A stretch of 64,000 bases of DNA from [Leptolyngbya] sp. JSC-1 (GTDB lineage Bacteria > Cyanobacteriota > Cyanobacteriia > Elainellales > Elainellaceae): the NCBI GenBank assembly GCA_000733415.1, contig KL662192.1, positions 1,467,786-1,531,785 on the forward strand. Reading direction: 5' to 3'. Shown here piece after piece: positions 17,745 through 26,542 of the stretch. Numbering within the stretch: position 1 is the first letter of the stretch; every line of letters starts with the position of its first letter. The position numbers and the translations under genes were made by a program. Under the pieces are notes generated by a model, which did not search any database, was not told where the DNA came from, and saw nothing but the letters and a program-made list of their open reading frames with translations.

Positions 17745-19973
17745 ATGGCGACGAATACAGAAGCTGCACCTTTGGAACTGTGGGCCGGTGTGGAATGCAC
17801 AGTAAACCGAGTTGGAGATGTCTATTTTGATCAACTAGACCGCAATGGTCACGCCCATCGCCTCGACGATTTAGACCGCTTTGCCGAGATGGGAATTCGC
17901 ACGCTTCGCTATCCAGTTCTGTGGGAGCGGATTGCGCCGCATGGATTAGAGCAGGCCGATTGGTCCTGGGCGGATCAGCGGTTGGAACGGTTGCGTCAAT
18001 TAAACATTCGTCCGATTGTAGGGCTGGTACACCACGGCAGCGGCCCTCGCCATACCAATTTGCTAGATCCGGCCTTTCCCGATCAATTGGCGGAATTTGC
18101 CCAGGTGGTGAGTCAACGCTATCCCTGGATCAGCCACTACACGCCGGTCAATGAACCCTTGACCACGGCTCGCTTTAGTAGCCTCTATGGCTACTGGTAC
18201 CCTCATTGCCGAGATGATGTTGCGTTTATTCGGACTTTGTTGCAGCAATGTCGTGGGGTGGTGTTGGCGATGCAGGCGATCCGGCGGGTGAATCCAGAGG
18301 CGAAACTCGTGCAAACCGAGGATTTGGGCAAAACCTTTAGTACACCGCTATTGGCCTATCAGGCCGAATTCGAAAATCAGCGGCGCTGGCTGACGTTTGA
18401 TTTGCTGTGTGGACGGTTAGATTCTGCCCATCCGCTCTGGTCCTATCTCCAGTCTCTGGGCATTCAGCAATCCGAGTTGGAGTGGTTTCTCGATTCTGCC
18501 TGTCCGCCCGATATTCTCGGCATTAACCACTATCTGACGAGCGATCGATTTCTCGACGAACACTTAGAGCATTACCCAGACCATACTCATGGTGGTAATG
18601 GACGCCATCAATACGCTGATGTTGAAGCGGTACGGGTGCGGCAGGACGGCATTGCTGGTCCTCAAGCTTTGTTGCAGGAAGCCTGGGAGCGTTATCAGTT
18701 GCCCTTGGCCGTCACTGAAGTGCATTTAGGCTGTACACGCGAGGAGCAGTTGCGCTGGTTGAAGGAAGTCTGGGATGCCGCTCAACGGCTGCGCGCTGCC
18801 AATGTAGACATCCGGGCTGTGACGGTCTGGTCACTGCTGGGTGCCTACGATTGGAACAGTTTACTGACTCGCGTGGAGCATTATTACGAACCTGGTGTGT
18901 TCGATCTGCGTGCTCCCCAACCCCGCTCGACGGCCCTCGCTGCCATGATGCGCTACTTGGCTCAAGGCAAGCCTTACGACCATCCGCTGCTGGATGTACC
19001 GGGCTGGTGGCGACGGGATGAACGATTGCTCTATCCGCCGGTAGACGGGAAAGGAGTGGACGCAACTTGTGAGCCTCGCCGAACGAGGGAAATAGGCGGC
19101 AATCCATTAGGGAAAAGTGCGGTTACTAGCGTTAAACCGGTATTGATTACGGGAGCGACGGGAACATTGGGGCAGGCGTTTGCGCGGGTTTGTCAAGGGC
19201 GGGGGATTCCCTATCGATTGCTGACGCGGCAAGAGTTAGATATTACCAATCCGCTGTCGGTGCGGCGAGCGTTGGAATGGTGGCACCCCTGGGCGGTGAT
19301 CAATACGGCAGGATATGTACGGGTAGATGAGGCCGAACAGCAACCCCTGCTCTGTCGGCAAATTAACGCAGAAGGGGTCGCGATTTTGGCAGAAGCCTGT
19401 GTCGAGCGCCAGATTGCGCTAGTGACTTTCTCGTCGGATTTGGTATTTGATGGCAACCAAACTCAACCCTATTTAGAAAGCGATATAGTATCGCCACTGA
19501 ATGTTTATGGCTACACCAAAGCGGTGGCTGAGCAGTGGGTGCTGTCGCTTCATCCCTGCTCGCTGGTGATCCGCACGAGCGCTTTCTTTGGCCCCTGGGA
19601 TGAATACAACTTTCTGACGATTGCACTGCGGACTCTCGCCTCTGGTCAATCGTTCGTAGCGGCTGAGGATGCAGTCGTTTCACCGACTTATGTACCTGAT
19701 CTGGTTCACGCTACGCTCGATCTGCTGATCGATGGTGAATGCGGCATTTGGCATCTGGCCAACGCAGGAGCAATGGCTTGGGCTGAGTTGGCCCGTTTTA
19801 CAGCCAAAATGGCTGGATTAGATACCCACGGGATTGAAGCGCGTCCGCTGCAAAGTTTGGGTCTGGCTGCTCCTCGGCCCAGCTATAGTGTGCTCAGCAG
19901 TGAGCGGGGAATTTTGTTGCCGTCGTTGGAGCGAGCAATTGACTGCTATTTGCGGGAGTGTGGGTTTTGTTGA
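17745..19973 (+). CDS. Fusion: family 1 glycoside hydrolase-like domain + RmlD sugar-nucleotide reductase
   Basis: I use ATG 17745 (742 aa); a GTG at 17715 is equally possible. Residues ~8-425 form a GH1-like barrel: acid/base Glu137 in YTPVNEPLTTA and a candidate nucleophile Glu325 in AVTEVHLG, where the usual ITENG is diverged. Residues ~467-740 form an RmlD-type SDR (ITGATGTLGQ, DITNPLSVRRALE, TFSSDLVFDG, YGYTKAVAEQW), as in dTDP-4-dehydrorhamnose reductase. The linker (~440-465) contains a copy of a dispersed hairpin repeat (19069-19088). It directly follows the GT-UGM fusion in one transcription unit, implying joint work on a deoxy-sugar or Galf glycan. The exact reaction is unknown. Confidence 0.85.
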   Translation: MATNTEAAPLELWAGVECTVNRVGDVYFDQLDRNGHAHRLDDLDRFAEMGIRTLRYPVLWERIAPHGLEQADWSWADQRLERLRQLNIRPIVGLVHHGSGPRHTNLLDPAFPDQLAEFAQVVSQRYPWISHYTPVNEPLTTARFSSLYGYWYPHCRDDVAFIRTLLQQCRGVVLAMQAIRRVNPEAKLVQTEDLGKTFSTPLLAYQAEFENQRRWLTFDLLCGRLDSAHPLWSYLQSLGIQQSELEWFLDSACPPDILGINHYLTSDRFLDEHLEHYPDHTHGGNGRHQYADVEAVRVRQDGIAGPQALLQEAWERYQLPLAVTEVHLGCTREEQLRWLKEVWDAAQRLRAANVDIRAVTVWSLLGAYDWNSLLTRVEHYYEPGVFDLRAPQPRSTALAAMMRYLAQGKPYDHPLLDVPGWWRRDERLLYPPVDGKGVDATCEPRRTREIGGNPLGKSAVTSVKPVLITGATGTLGQAFARVCQGRGIPYRLLTRQELDITNPLSVRRALEWWHPWAVINTAGYVRVDEAEQQPLLCRQINAEGVAILAEACVERQIALVTFSSDLVFDGNQTQPYLESDIVSPLNVYGYTKAVAEQWVLSLHPCSLVIRTSAFFGPWDEYNFLTIALRTLASGQSFVAAEDAVVSPTYVPDLVHATLDLLIDGECGIWHLANAGAMAWAELARFTAKMAGLDTHGIEARPLQSLGLAAPRPSYSVLSSERGILLPSLERAIDCYLRECGFC
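19069..19088 (+). repeat. 20-nt dispersed hairpin repeat inside the GH1-RmlD linker
   Basis: GTGAGCCTCGCCGAACGAGG (CCTCG/CGAGG stem around CCGAA) occurs here in frame and again, base for base, at 41147-41166. In this gene it encodes part of the interdomain linker (around CEPRRTRE). Confidence 0.7.
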
Positions 19974-20036
19974 GGACAGGGGAGATGGGGGGTGGGGAAG
20001 CAGTCTGACTTCTGACTTCTGACTCCTGTCTCCCTA
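19974..20036 (-). repeat. Heptamer/CT-tail dispersed repeat copy (intergenic)
   Basis: On the minus strand it reads as tandem AGTCAGA-type heptamers followed by CTGCTTCCCCACC and a CATCTCCCC tail. The same arrangement occurs at 26141-26284, 30404-30486 and 41118-41222. This copy follows the GH1-RmlD stop. Confidence 0.7.
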
Positions 20037-20317
20037 ATGTCAAATTTGCTCAGTCGGTGTTCTGCTTCACTCTACTCTTTTACCGAAACTATGTCTCTAG
20101 CAGTAGCTATCCTCAGGGCAAAGTAGCTAGATTTCCTGCTTTAGACCGACCAAGGTTGCTGCAATAAATGTTTACATGTGATTAAGGTTTATTTGAACCA
20201 TCTGCATAAAGCTAGTCGAAGGTAGAAATTGGAGAAACTAGCGAAGCGCTGTTGATAGGTACGGTGTATTTGTACGAAAGAGTCTTTGAACGACAAGTGG
20301 AAATAGGATAAAAGAAT

Positions 20318-20884
20318 ATGGTGAATCAGACAGCTCAGATGCGAGGAATTGGTGTTTTTCCCGATCAAGAATCGCTGGCAGAGGCGTTACAGCAATTAAA
20401 AGCGAACAATTTTGCGATGGAGCGCATTTCGGTAATTGCCAGAGATGCGGACGACTCTCAGAATGTAGAAGGGGCTGAGGTGAGCGACGAAGTGGGCGAT
20501 CAGAAGGTTAGGTCGGCAACTGGCATTGTTACCGATGCGGTTCGGAGTGCTACTTGGGGTTCGCTGTTGGTGGGGCTGAGCAGTTTGGCGATTCCCGGAT
20601 TGGGGGCAATTATTGCCGTTGGTTCGGTGGGTACAGCTTTGCTGGCGGGTTTTGCCGGTACGGGCTTGAGTTTGGCCGAGTTCAACAATATGGCGAATGC
20701 ATTCATGAAGTTGGGCATTCCGGAAACCGAAGCCAGAATGTATGCAGAAGCCCTCAGCACCGGCCAAAATCTGGTGATTGTGGAGGGCAGCGACGCCGAA
20801 GTGCAGCAAGCCGAAGCCGTATTCAAGAACAATGAGGTGCAAAACTGGAGCACCCATCCGGCTCAGGCGATTGAATCACAGTGA
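20318..20884 (+). CDS. General-stress / low-temperature-induced family protein
   Basis: 188 residues. An N-terminal alpha/beta half (RGIGVFPDQESLAEALQQL, MERISVIARDAD) resembles the general stress protein 17M-like domain. It is followed by a glycine-rich hydrophobic stretch at ~80-115 (SLLVGLSSLAIPGLGAIIAVG) and a C-terminal half with GIPETEARMYAEALSTGQNLVIVEG. Similar cyanobacterial proteins are annotated as stress or low-temperature induced; the biochemical role is unknown. Its TGA overlaps the GTG of recQ. Confidence 0.7.
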   Translation: MVNQTAQMRGIGVFPDQESLAEALQQLKANNFAMERISVIARDADDSQNVEGAEVSDEVGDQKVRSATGIVTDAVRSATWGSLLVGLSSLAIPGLGAIIAVGSVGTALLAGFAGTGLSLAEFNNMANAFMKLGIPETEARMYAEALSTGQNLVIVEGSDAEVQQAEAVFKNNEVQNWSTHPAQAIESQ

Positions 20885-22534
20885 CTAACTCGGCGATGGC
20901 AAAAAAACAGTTAAACCTCGATCAGGTCGCGCGCGAACGATTCGGCTATTCAGAGTGGCGGCCTGGTCAGAAACAGGCAATCGAGGCAGTTTTATCGGGG
21001 CGAGATACGCTGGCGATTATGCCTACTGGCTCTGGTAAGTCAGCGATTTACCAGATCGCCGCTTTTTTGATTCCGGGCTGTACGGTGGTGGTTTCGCCAC
21101 TGGTGGCACTGCAACGGGACCAAGCACAGTCGATTGCTACTCAGCCGATCGGTGATGCTGCTGTGGTCAATTCAGCCATTTCTGCCTCAGATCGCCAAGA
21201 AGCCTTTGAGCAATTGGAGGAAGGTGATCTAGAGTTTTTGTTTTTAGCGCCGGAACAGTTCAGTAACCCCGAAACGTTTGAGCGGTTGCAGACGGCTGAA
21301 CCGACGCTATTTGTGATCGATGAAGCGCATTGTGTCAGCGCTTGGGGCCATGACTTTCGGCCTGACTATCTGCAGCTGGGGCAGGTGATCGAGTCGTTGG
21401 GACATCCGCGCATTTTGGCTCTGACGGCAACGGCAGCTCCTTTGGTGCAGGCCGAAATCGTTGAACAGCTGGGCATGAAAAAACCAGCAATCATCGTGCA
21501 GGGGTTTGATCGCCCCAGTATCGAACTTGGCGTCGAACGGTTCGAGCAGGATGAGGACAAGCAAGCTTATTTGATTCAGCAGGTGCTAAAAGCTGAGAAA
21601 CCGGGTTTGGTCTATGCAGCTACGCGAAAGCGCACAGAGGAACTGGCGGAGGCGCTAGAGCAGGCCGGGGTGCGGGCTGGATTTTATCATGCAGGGATGA
21701 AGGCGGCTGAGCGTCGTGATCTTGAAATGGCCTTTATGCAGGATCAAATTGAAGTGCTAGTGGCGACTACGGCCTGTATGGGGAGTTGATAAACCTAATA
21801 TTCGCTTTGTCTTTCATGCTGATATTAGCGATTCTATTGACTCCTATTATCAAGAAATTGGTCGTGCCGGACGGGATGGTGAGCATGCTAAAGCTGTTCT
21901 GTTTTACAACCCAGCCGATTTGAGTCTAAAGCGGTTTTTTTCAAGTCGGGGTCAGGTTCAACCAGAACTTATTTTCTTGATACTAACGGCCATCACAACC
22001 TCCCCTCAATCCATTTCTGTGAAGCAGCTTCAGGAAAAGATTGAATTGTCTAAGCTCAAGCTGAGCAAGCTGTTGAATAGTCTAACAGAAATTGGCGTAC
22101 TAAAGGTGTCACCTTCTGGAGAAATCAGTTTGTATAAGGAATTTGACAACTTAGAAGAAAGTAGTAAAGAAATAGTCCAAGCAATTAACCAATCTCAAAA
22201 GCAACGACAAAAATTTGAACAATCCCGTTTGGAAATGATGCGGAGCTATGCTGATGTCAAAGGATGCCGACGGGAATATCTACTTAACTATTTTAGTGAA
22301 CAGTACAACAGCCCCTGCAACAATTGTGACAACTGCAAAGCCGGCGTGAGCGTTGAAGCAACCAGCCATCAACCCTACGCCTTGAATTCTCAGGTGAGCC
22401 ACAAGGAATGGGGTTTAGGAACAGTGCTGCGCTATGAAGGGGACAAAGTAACGATTTTGTTTAACCAAGTCGGCTACAAAACGCTGGATATCCAGACGGC
22501 CTTGCTGCGTCGGTTGCTACAGCGAGTAACTTGA
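20881..22534 (+). pseudogene. recQ: RecQ-family DNA helicase, frameshifted
   Basis: The first frame (20881-21789) carries Walker A MPTGSGKSAIY, DEAH box VIDEAHCVSAWG, motif III ALTATAAP and ends at motif V as VLVATTACMGS then TGA. The correct frame resumes immediately (GVDKPNIRFVFH) and continues through QEIGRAGRDGEHAKAVLFYNP, the zinc-binding cysteines (CNNCDNCKAG) and a C-terminal HKEWGLGTVLRYEGDKV domain to 22534. Compared with the usual TAFGMG-V/I-DKP, one extra A lies near 21786 and one codon is lost (Phe-Gly became Cys). Either a real disabling mutation or an assembly error; the C-terminal half is otherwise intact. RecQ unwinds DNA in recombination and repair. Confidence 0.85.
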
Positions 22535-22553
22535 CACTAGCCTGTCGGGAGAC

Positions 22554-22571
22554 TTGCGTGTTTCCGCAAGA
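22554..22571 (+). terminator. Hairpin after recQ
   Basis: CTTGCG/CGCAAG perfect 6-bp stem around TGTTTC, about 20 bp after the recQ stop; no strong T-run follows, so termination is only suggested. Confidence 0.35.
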
Positions 22572-22778
22572 AATGGCAATAATCATTCGTTTTCGTTTGT
22601 TATCTTTGTTCTCCTAGCATCTCCATCTTTAGAGTTGAACATCCTAGCCTAATCTTCTCCTTCAGGTAGAACAGATTTGATTTTTTTTAGGATAGCACTA
22701 TAAATAAGAGTTTATAAATCGATTCAGGCTAAGTGTAGCCAAAGATTAGTCAGACTCTTGCTGAATTGAGGACTTACT

Positions 22779-23039
22779 ATGTTTGGACAAATATGCTGGT
22801 TGGAAGGCTTTGCAACCAATGGCGAAAAGATTTTGCATATGCGTTTGCAGCCCCATGAGCCGTGGAAGCCCTACACCGCTTTTCCGGGATTGAGTGTACC
22901 AGACTATGACATTCCCAGAGGTTCCAAAGGATGGGCCACCTGTCAAATGCTCTTAAAAGCAGGTTGGGAATTAATTCCCTCTGACCAAGCGAGAGCGAGA
23001 CCTGCAATGGTGCCCTTAGCGAGTGCTGCTAAACGTTGA
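22779..23039 (+). CDS. Small hypothetical cyanobacterial protein (86 aa)
   Basis: ATG 22779 opens an 86-residue soluble protein: FGQICWLEGFATNGEKILHMRLQPHEPW, PRGSKGWATCQMLLKAGWELIP. The latter half resembles a helix followed by a beta-turn; no known domain is recognised. A long AT-rich upstream region (22590-22778) can serve as its promoter. It stands alone on the plus strand. Confidence 0.6.
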   Translation: MFGQICWLEGFATNGEKILHMRLQPHEPWKPYTAFPGLSVPDYDIPRGSKGWATCQMLLKAGWELIPSDQARARPAMVPLASAAKR

Positions 23040-23173
23040 TTGGTAGCTGTTTTGAATCGCCCCTAGCTGTTGGAGAGATGCCGTCAATTACCAATGCAAG
23101 TAAATGCCGACTAGATGCCGAGCAAATGGCGACCCAGGCATACCGTTGAAAATCACCTGAAGGTTCTGAAACT

Positions 23174-24295
23174 ATGTCTGATAATTGTAACAGCAACAGC
23201 AATATGAGCGTTGCATCTAACCACCCGTCTGAGTCATTGTCTAAGTCATTGTCTAAGTCATTGTCTGAGCCATTGCTTGGGCCATTGTCTGAGCCAGTAT
23301 TTGAGCCAATATCTGGGCCAATGTCTGAGCCAATGTCTGAGTCAGTATCCGAAGGTTTATTAGAAGCCGATCAGTTCACAATCCAGCTAAAGCGTGGAAT
23401 TTGGCTAATTGGTATTCTAGCCTGGATATTTAGTTTCAGCGATCGTGGCATTGCTGCCTTTAAGGATGGCTATCTCTCCCTTACCGAAGGCTTGGTGTTA
23501 CTGGCTATTTTTGTCCTGTTTCTAAGTTGGGTTTCGCTCAAACCCCAACCTCAGCCCCAGCCGCAAAAGGTGGCCCCACCCAAATTGCCTTTCAGTTTTT
23601 ATCCGGCTCAAAATCATCTGGCCGCGGCCCAAGCCCGCATGGACGAACTGCAACCCTACCACCTGATCAGCCAATCCTATCTTCTGCCCTATCCCTATCT
23701 GGCGCAAATCTATCATCTGCTGAATTTGAAGCACCTGGAAACCATCCATAGCTTTAGTTTGAATAACCTGAAGGTGGTTAAAGTTAGCTCGCTGGAAAAA
23801 ACCGAGCAGGGTGGTATCGTGACGTTTCAAACCATGCTGGATTCGCCGCTAAACATTCTGCGGATCTGGCGCGAAACGATAGCCGAAGTCAAGCTGACGC
23901 TGCACACGCCCTATACGGTGGAATTGGGAATTCCGGTCTATGGGGATAAGGTGATCATTGTATTGTTCAATGCCATTCCTCTAAGTGATACGGAACACCA
24001 ATTTTGTGTAGACATCTACAGCAACCTCAACTGGTATAAACCCGCTCTCAAACCCATCCTCCACTTTGCTTCCCTGTTAACCCTGATCGAGGATTTGCCC
24101 TATCTGGAAGCCCTGACGCGCAAGGTGCAGCACCTGTCCCAGCTCGATCGCGTCCAACTCGACAAATATCTCGACAAACAGCTCGATAAACTCGATAAAA
24201 CCATTAACCACGAAATGTGGCTGTTCAATCGTTTTATTGGCCTGTATGGCGCTAGCCTGTGGGGAGGGTTGGAGTTGGCTGAAGGAACGACGTGA
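23174..24295 (+). CDS. Hypothetical membrane-anchored protein with N-terminal 12-bp tandem repeats
   Basis: 373 residues. Residues ~18-58 are a low-complexity tract (SLSKSLSKSLSEP..., then E-P-I-S-G-P-M-S-E-P) encoded by imperfect 12-bp tandem units at about 23230-23350. Two hydrophobic segments follow (~72-90 and ~102-119), then a Pro/Gln hinge and a soluble C-terminal ~240 residues with no recognised family. The C-terminus has an LDKYLDKQLDKLDKT helix. Likely an inner-membrane protein with a cytoplasmic or periplasmic tail; function unknown. Confidence 0.65.
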   Translation: MSDNCNSNSNMSVASNHPSESLSKSLSKSLSEPLLGPLSEPVFEPISGPMSEPMSESVSEGLLEADQFTIQLKRGIWLIGILAWIFSFSDRGIAAFKDGYLSLTEGLVLLAIFVLFLSWVSLKPQPQPQPQKVAPPKLPFSFYPAQNHLAAAQARMDELQPYHLISQSYLLPYPYLAQIYHLLNLKHLETIHSFSLNNLKVVKVSSLEKTEQGGIVTFQTMLDSPLNILRIWRETIAEVKLTLHTPYTVELGIPVYGDKVIIVLFNAIPLSDTEHQFCVDIYSNLNWYKPALKPILHFASLLTLIEDLPYLEALTRKVQHLSQLDRVQLDKYLDKQLDKLDKTINHEMWLFNRFIGLYGASLWGGLELAEGTT

Positions 24296-24328
24296 GGGAT
24301 TGACTCCCCCAAATCCCCTGTCTCCTAA

Positions 24329-24350
24329 GTCTCCCACCTGGGGGACTTTT
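24329..24350 (+). terminator. Rho-independent terminator
   Basis: GTCTCCC (24329-24335) pairs with GGGGGAC (24340-24346) around ACCT, followed by TTTT; 34 bp after the hypothetical membrane protein stop. Confidence 0.6.
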
Positions 24351-24532
24351 GATCTTTGTTCATTAAACGAGCCAGTCGTTTTATAAACCGCAGGCGATGC
24401 TGGTGGAAGGTGAGAATAAGCAAGAGGGTTCAAAGTTCCCGACTTATGGGAGATTTAAGAGGCAGGGGCAAGAGGCAAACCTGACGAAACACAGTACCCT
24501 AGAAATGCCCCTCTCAGGTGAGGTTTCAGGGC

Positions 24533-26542
24533 ATGGTTCTATTACTTCCCCGCTCGGTGACTCTGGGCTTAGGCTCGGCTTTGGCGCTGCTATTGGTGAA
24601 TGCGGCGGTCTCGTATCGCAACACGCAAACCCTGTTTGACAATGAGCAGCAAGTCAACGAGACCTATCAGGTGTTGAGCCAATTGGAACAAACCCTGTCT
24701 ACCCTCAAGGATGCCGAAACTGGTGGGCGGGGTTATGTAATAACCGGCAAAGAGAATTACCTCGAACCGTATCGAGATGCGGTGACTCGTATAAATCAGC
24801 AGCTGGAGGGATTGCGTCAGCTCACTAGCGATGATCCACTCCAGCAGCAGCGGCTGCAAGCTCTAGAGCAGGACGTGGAAACCAAGCTGGACTATCTGCA
24901 AACCCAAATCGAGATTCGGCGGAATCAAGGCTTAGAAGCGGCGATTCAGTTCACGAACCAAACCGAGCGCGGCAGGGAGCTGATGGATCAGGTGCGGCAG
25001 CAGGTGGCGGTGATGCAGGCTGAGGAAAACCAGCGCTTACAGCAGCGCCATCAGGAATCAGCCAGAATGTTGAATTTGGTGCTGGCGACCTTTGCGGTCG
25101 TAAATGGCCTAGGTGTGTTGCTGATTGGAGTAATTTATTATCTGCTGCGTCGAGATGCCTGGCGACGGCAACGAGAGGCCAAACAACGTGAGGGACTGTT
25201 TCGGCAATTGGAAGCGGAACGCAACCAACTGCGGGAGAGTGAACAAAGGCTGCACCGGGTGATTTTAGAAGCGCCGCTGCCTCTGATTTTGCATACCGAG
25301 GGTGGCGAAGTGGTACAGCTCAACCGCATGTGGACTGAGCTTTCAGGGTACACTCAGGCGGATATGCCGACTATAGACGACTGGATAAATCTGGCCTATC
25401 GTCGTGAGCAACGCCCAGCCCAAGCCAGCATTCGCGCCAAAATTAACACCCTCTACCAAGTTGACCAGCGGGTCGAAGAAGGCGAAATTGCAATTATTAC
25501 CGCTTGCGGAGAGCAACGGATTTGGGAGTTCTTTTCTGCCCCAATTGGCAATTTGCCCGATGGTCGTCGCTTAGTGATTACTGCCGCCCTTGACATTACC
25601 GATCGCAAACAGGCTGAAGCCGCCCTGCGAGAACTCAACACCACCCTAGAGCAGCGCGTCGCTGACCGCACTGCCGAACTTCAGGAGGCCAACGACGCCC
25701 TCGAAGCCTTTACCTACTCGGTCTCCCATGACTTGCGGGCACCCCTGCGCACCCTGCAAGGCTTTACCCAAGCGCTGCAAGAAGACTGTGCCGACCAAAT
25801 CGATGAACTGGGGCAGAGCTACATCGACTACATCATGGAAGGTGCCCAACAAATGGACACCCTGATTTCCGACCTACTAGCCTACAGCCGCCTCAGTCGC
25901 GTCGAAATCAACCTCTATCCCGTAGACCTGGATGCAGCCCTCAGCGAAGTTTTGCAACAGCTTTCGCAATCGATTCAAGCCCACCACGCCCAAATCCACA
26001 TCCATTCCCCGCTCCCCCCCGTCCAAGCTCACCGCACCACCCTCATCCAAGTCCTGACCAACCTGCTTAGCAACGCCCTCAAATTTGTGCCTGCCGACGT
26101 AACTCCAAAGATAGAAATCTGGGCAGAAGCCTTAGCCAATCAGGAGAGACAGGAAACAGGAGCCAGGAGGCAAAATGAGAGCAATCAGCGGTCAGGGGGC
26201 AGGAGCCAGGAGTCAGGGGTCAGGAGCCAGACTGCTTCCCCACCTCCCTCATCTTCCTCACCTCCTCCATCTCCCCCATCCCCTACCCTGATACGCTTAT
26301 GGGTGAAAGACAACGGTACCGGCATTGCACCAGAACATCAAGAGCGGATCTTTCGCGTGTTTGAACGGCTGCATGGCGTTGAATCCTACCCCGGTACGGG
26401 CATCGGTTTGGCGATTGTGCGTAAAGGGCTAGAGCGCATGGGCGGTCAGGCAGGAGTGGAGTCGCAGCTTGGTGAGGGCAGTCGCTTCTGGATTGCATTG
26501 CCTGAGGCCGTTCTCTCGTCGAATGGTGTAGGTGATGACTGA
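24533..26542 (+). CDS. CHASE3-PAS sensor histidine kinase with repeat-derived insert
   Basis: I use ATG 24533; a GTG at 24518 adds five residues (numbering below is from 24518). TM1 ~8-30, a CHASE3 sensor ~35-175 (TLKDAETGGRGYVITGKENYL), TM2 ~180-205, a PAS domain ~235-355, a short coiled coil, HisKA with phospho-acceptor His404 (YSVSHDLRAPLRTLQGF), and HATPase_c with N box LLSNALKFVP and G boxes KDNGTGI and GTGIGLAIV. Residues ~542-588, between the N and first G box, are a low-complexity insert made of the dispersed heptamer/CT repeat. Membrane sensor kinase, signal unknown. It overlaps the next kinase gene, implying a signalling operon. Confidence 0.9.
   Translation: MVLLLPRSVTLGLGSALALLLVNAAVSYRNTQTLFDNEQQVNETYQVLSQLEQTLSTLKDAETGGRGYVITGKENYLEPYRDAVTRINQQLEGLRQLTSDDPLQQQRLQALEQDVETKLDYLQTQIEIRRNQGLEAAIQFTNQTERGRELMDQVRQQVAVMQAEENQRLQQRHQESARMLNLVLATFAVVNGLGVLLIGVIYYLLRRDAWRRQREAKQREGLFRQLEAERNQLRESEQRLHRVILEAPLPLILHTEGGEVVQLNRMWTELSGYTQADMPTIDDWINLAYRREQRPAQASIRAKINTLYQVDQRVEEGEIAIITACGEQRIWEFFSAPIGNLPDGRRLVITAALDITDRKQAEAALRELNTTLEQRVADRTAELQEANDALEAFTYSVSHDLRAPLRTLQGFTQALQEDCADQIDELGQSYIDYIMEGAQQMDTLISDLLAYSRLSRVEINLYPVDLDAALSEVLQQLSQSIQAHHAQIHIHSPLPPVQAHRTTLIQVLTNLLSNALKFVPADVTPKIEIWAEALANQERQETGARRQNESNQRSGGRSQESGVRSQTASPPPSSSSPPPSPPSPTLIRLWVKDNGTGIAPEHQERIFRVFERLHGVESYPGTGIGLAIVRKGLERMGGQAGVESQLGEGSRFWIALPEAVLSSNGVGDD
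26141..26284 (+). repeat. In-frame heptamer/CT-tail repeat insert in the CHASE3 kinase
   Basis: Tandem AGGAGCC/AGGAGTC/AGGGGTC-like heptamers followed by GACTGCTTCCCCACCTCCC and CATCT/CCTCC tail elements. Translated as an Arg/Gln/Ser/Gly tract and then a Ser/Pro tract (RSQTASPPP). Homologous copies lie at 19974-20036, 30404-30486 and 41118-41222. Confidence 0.8.
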
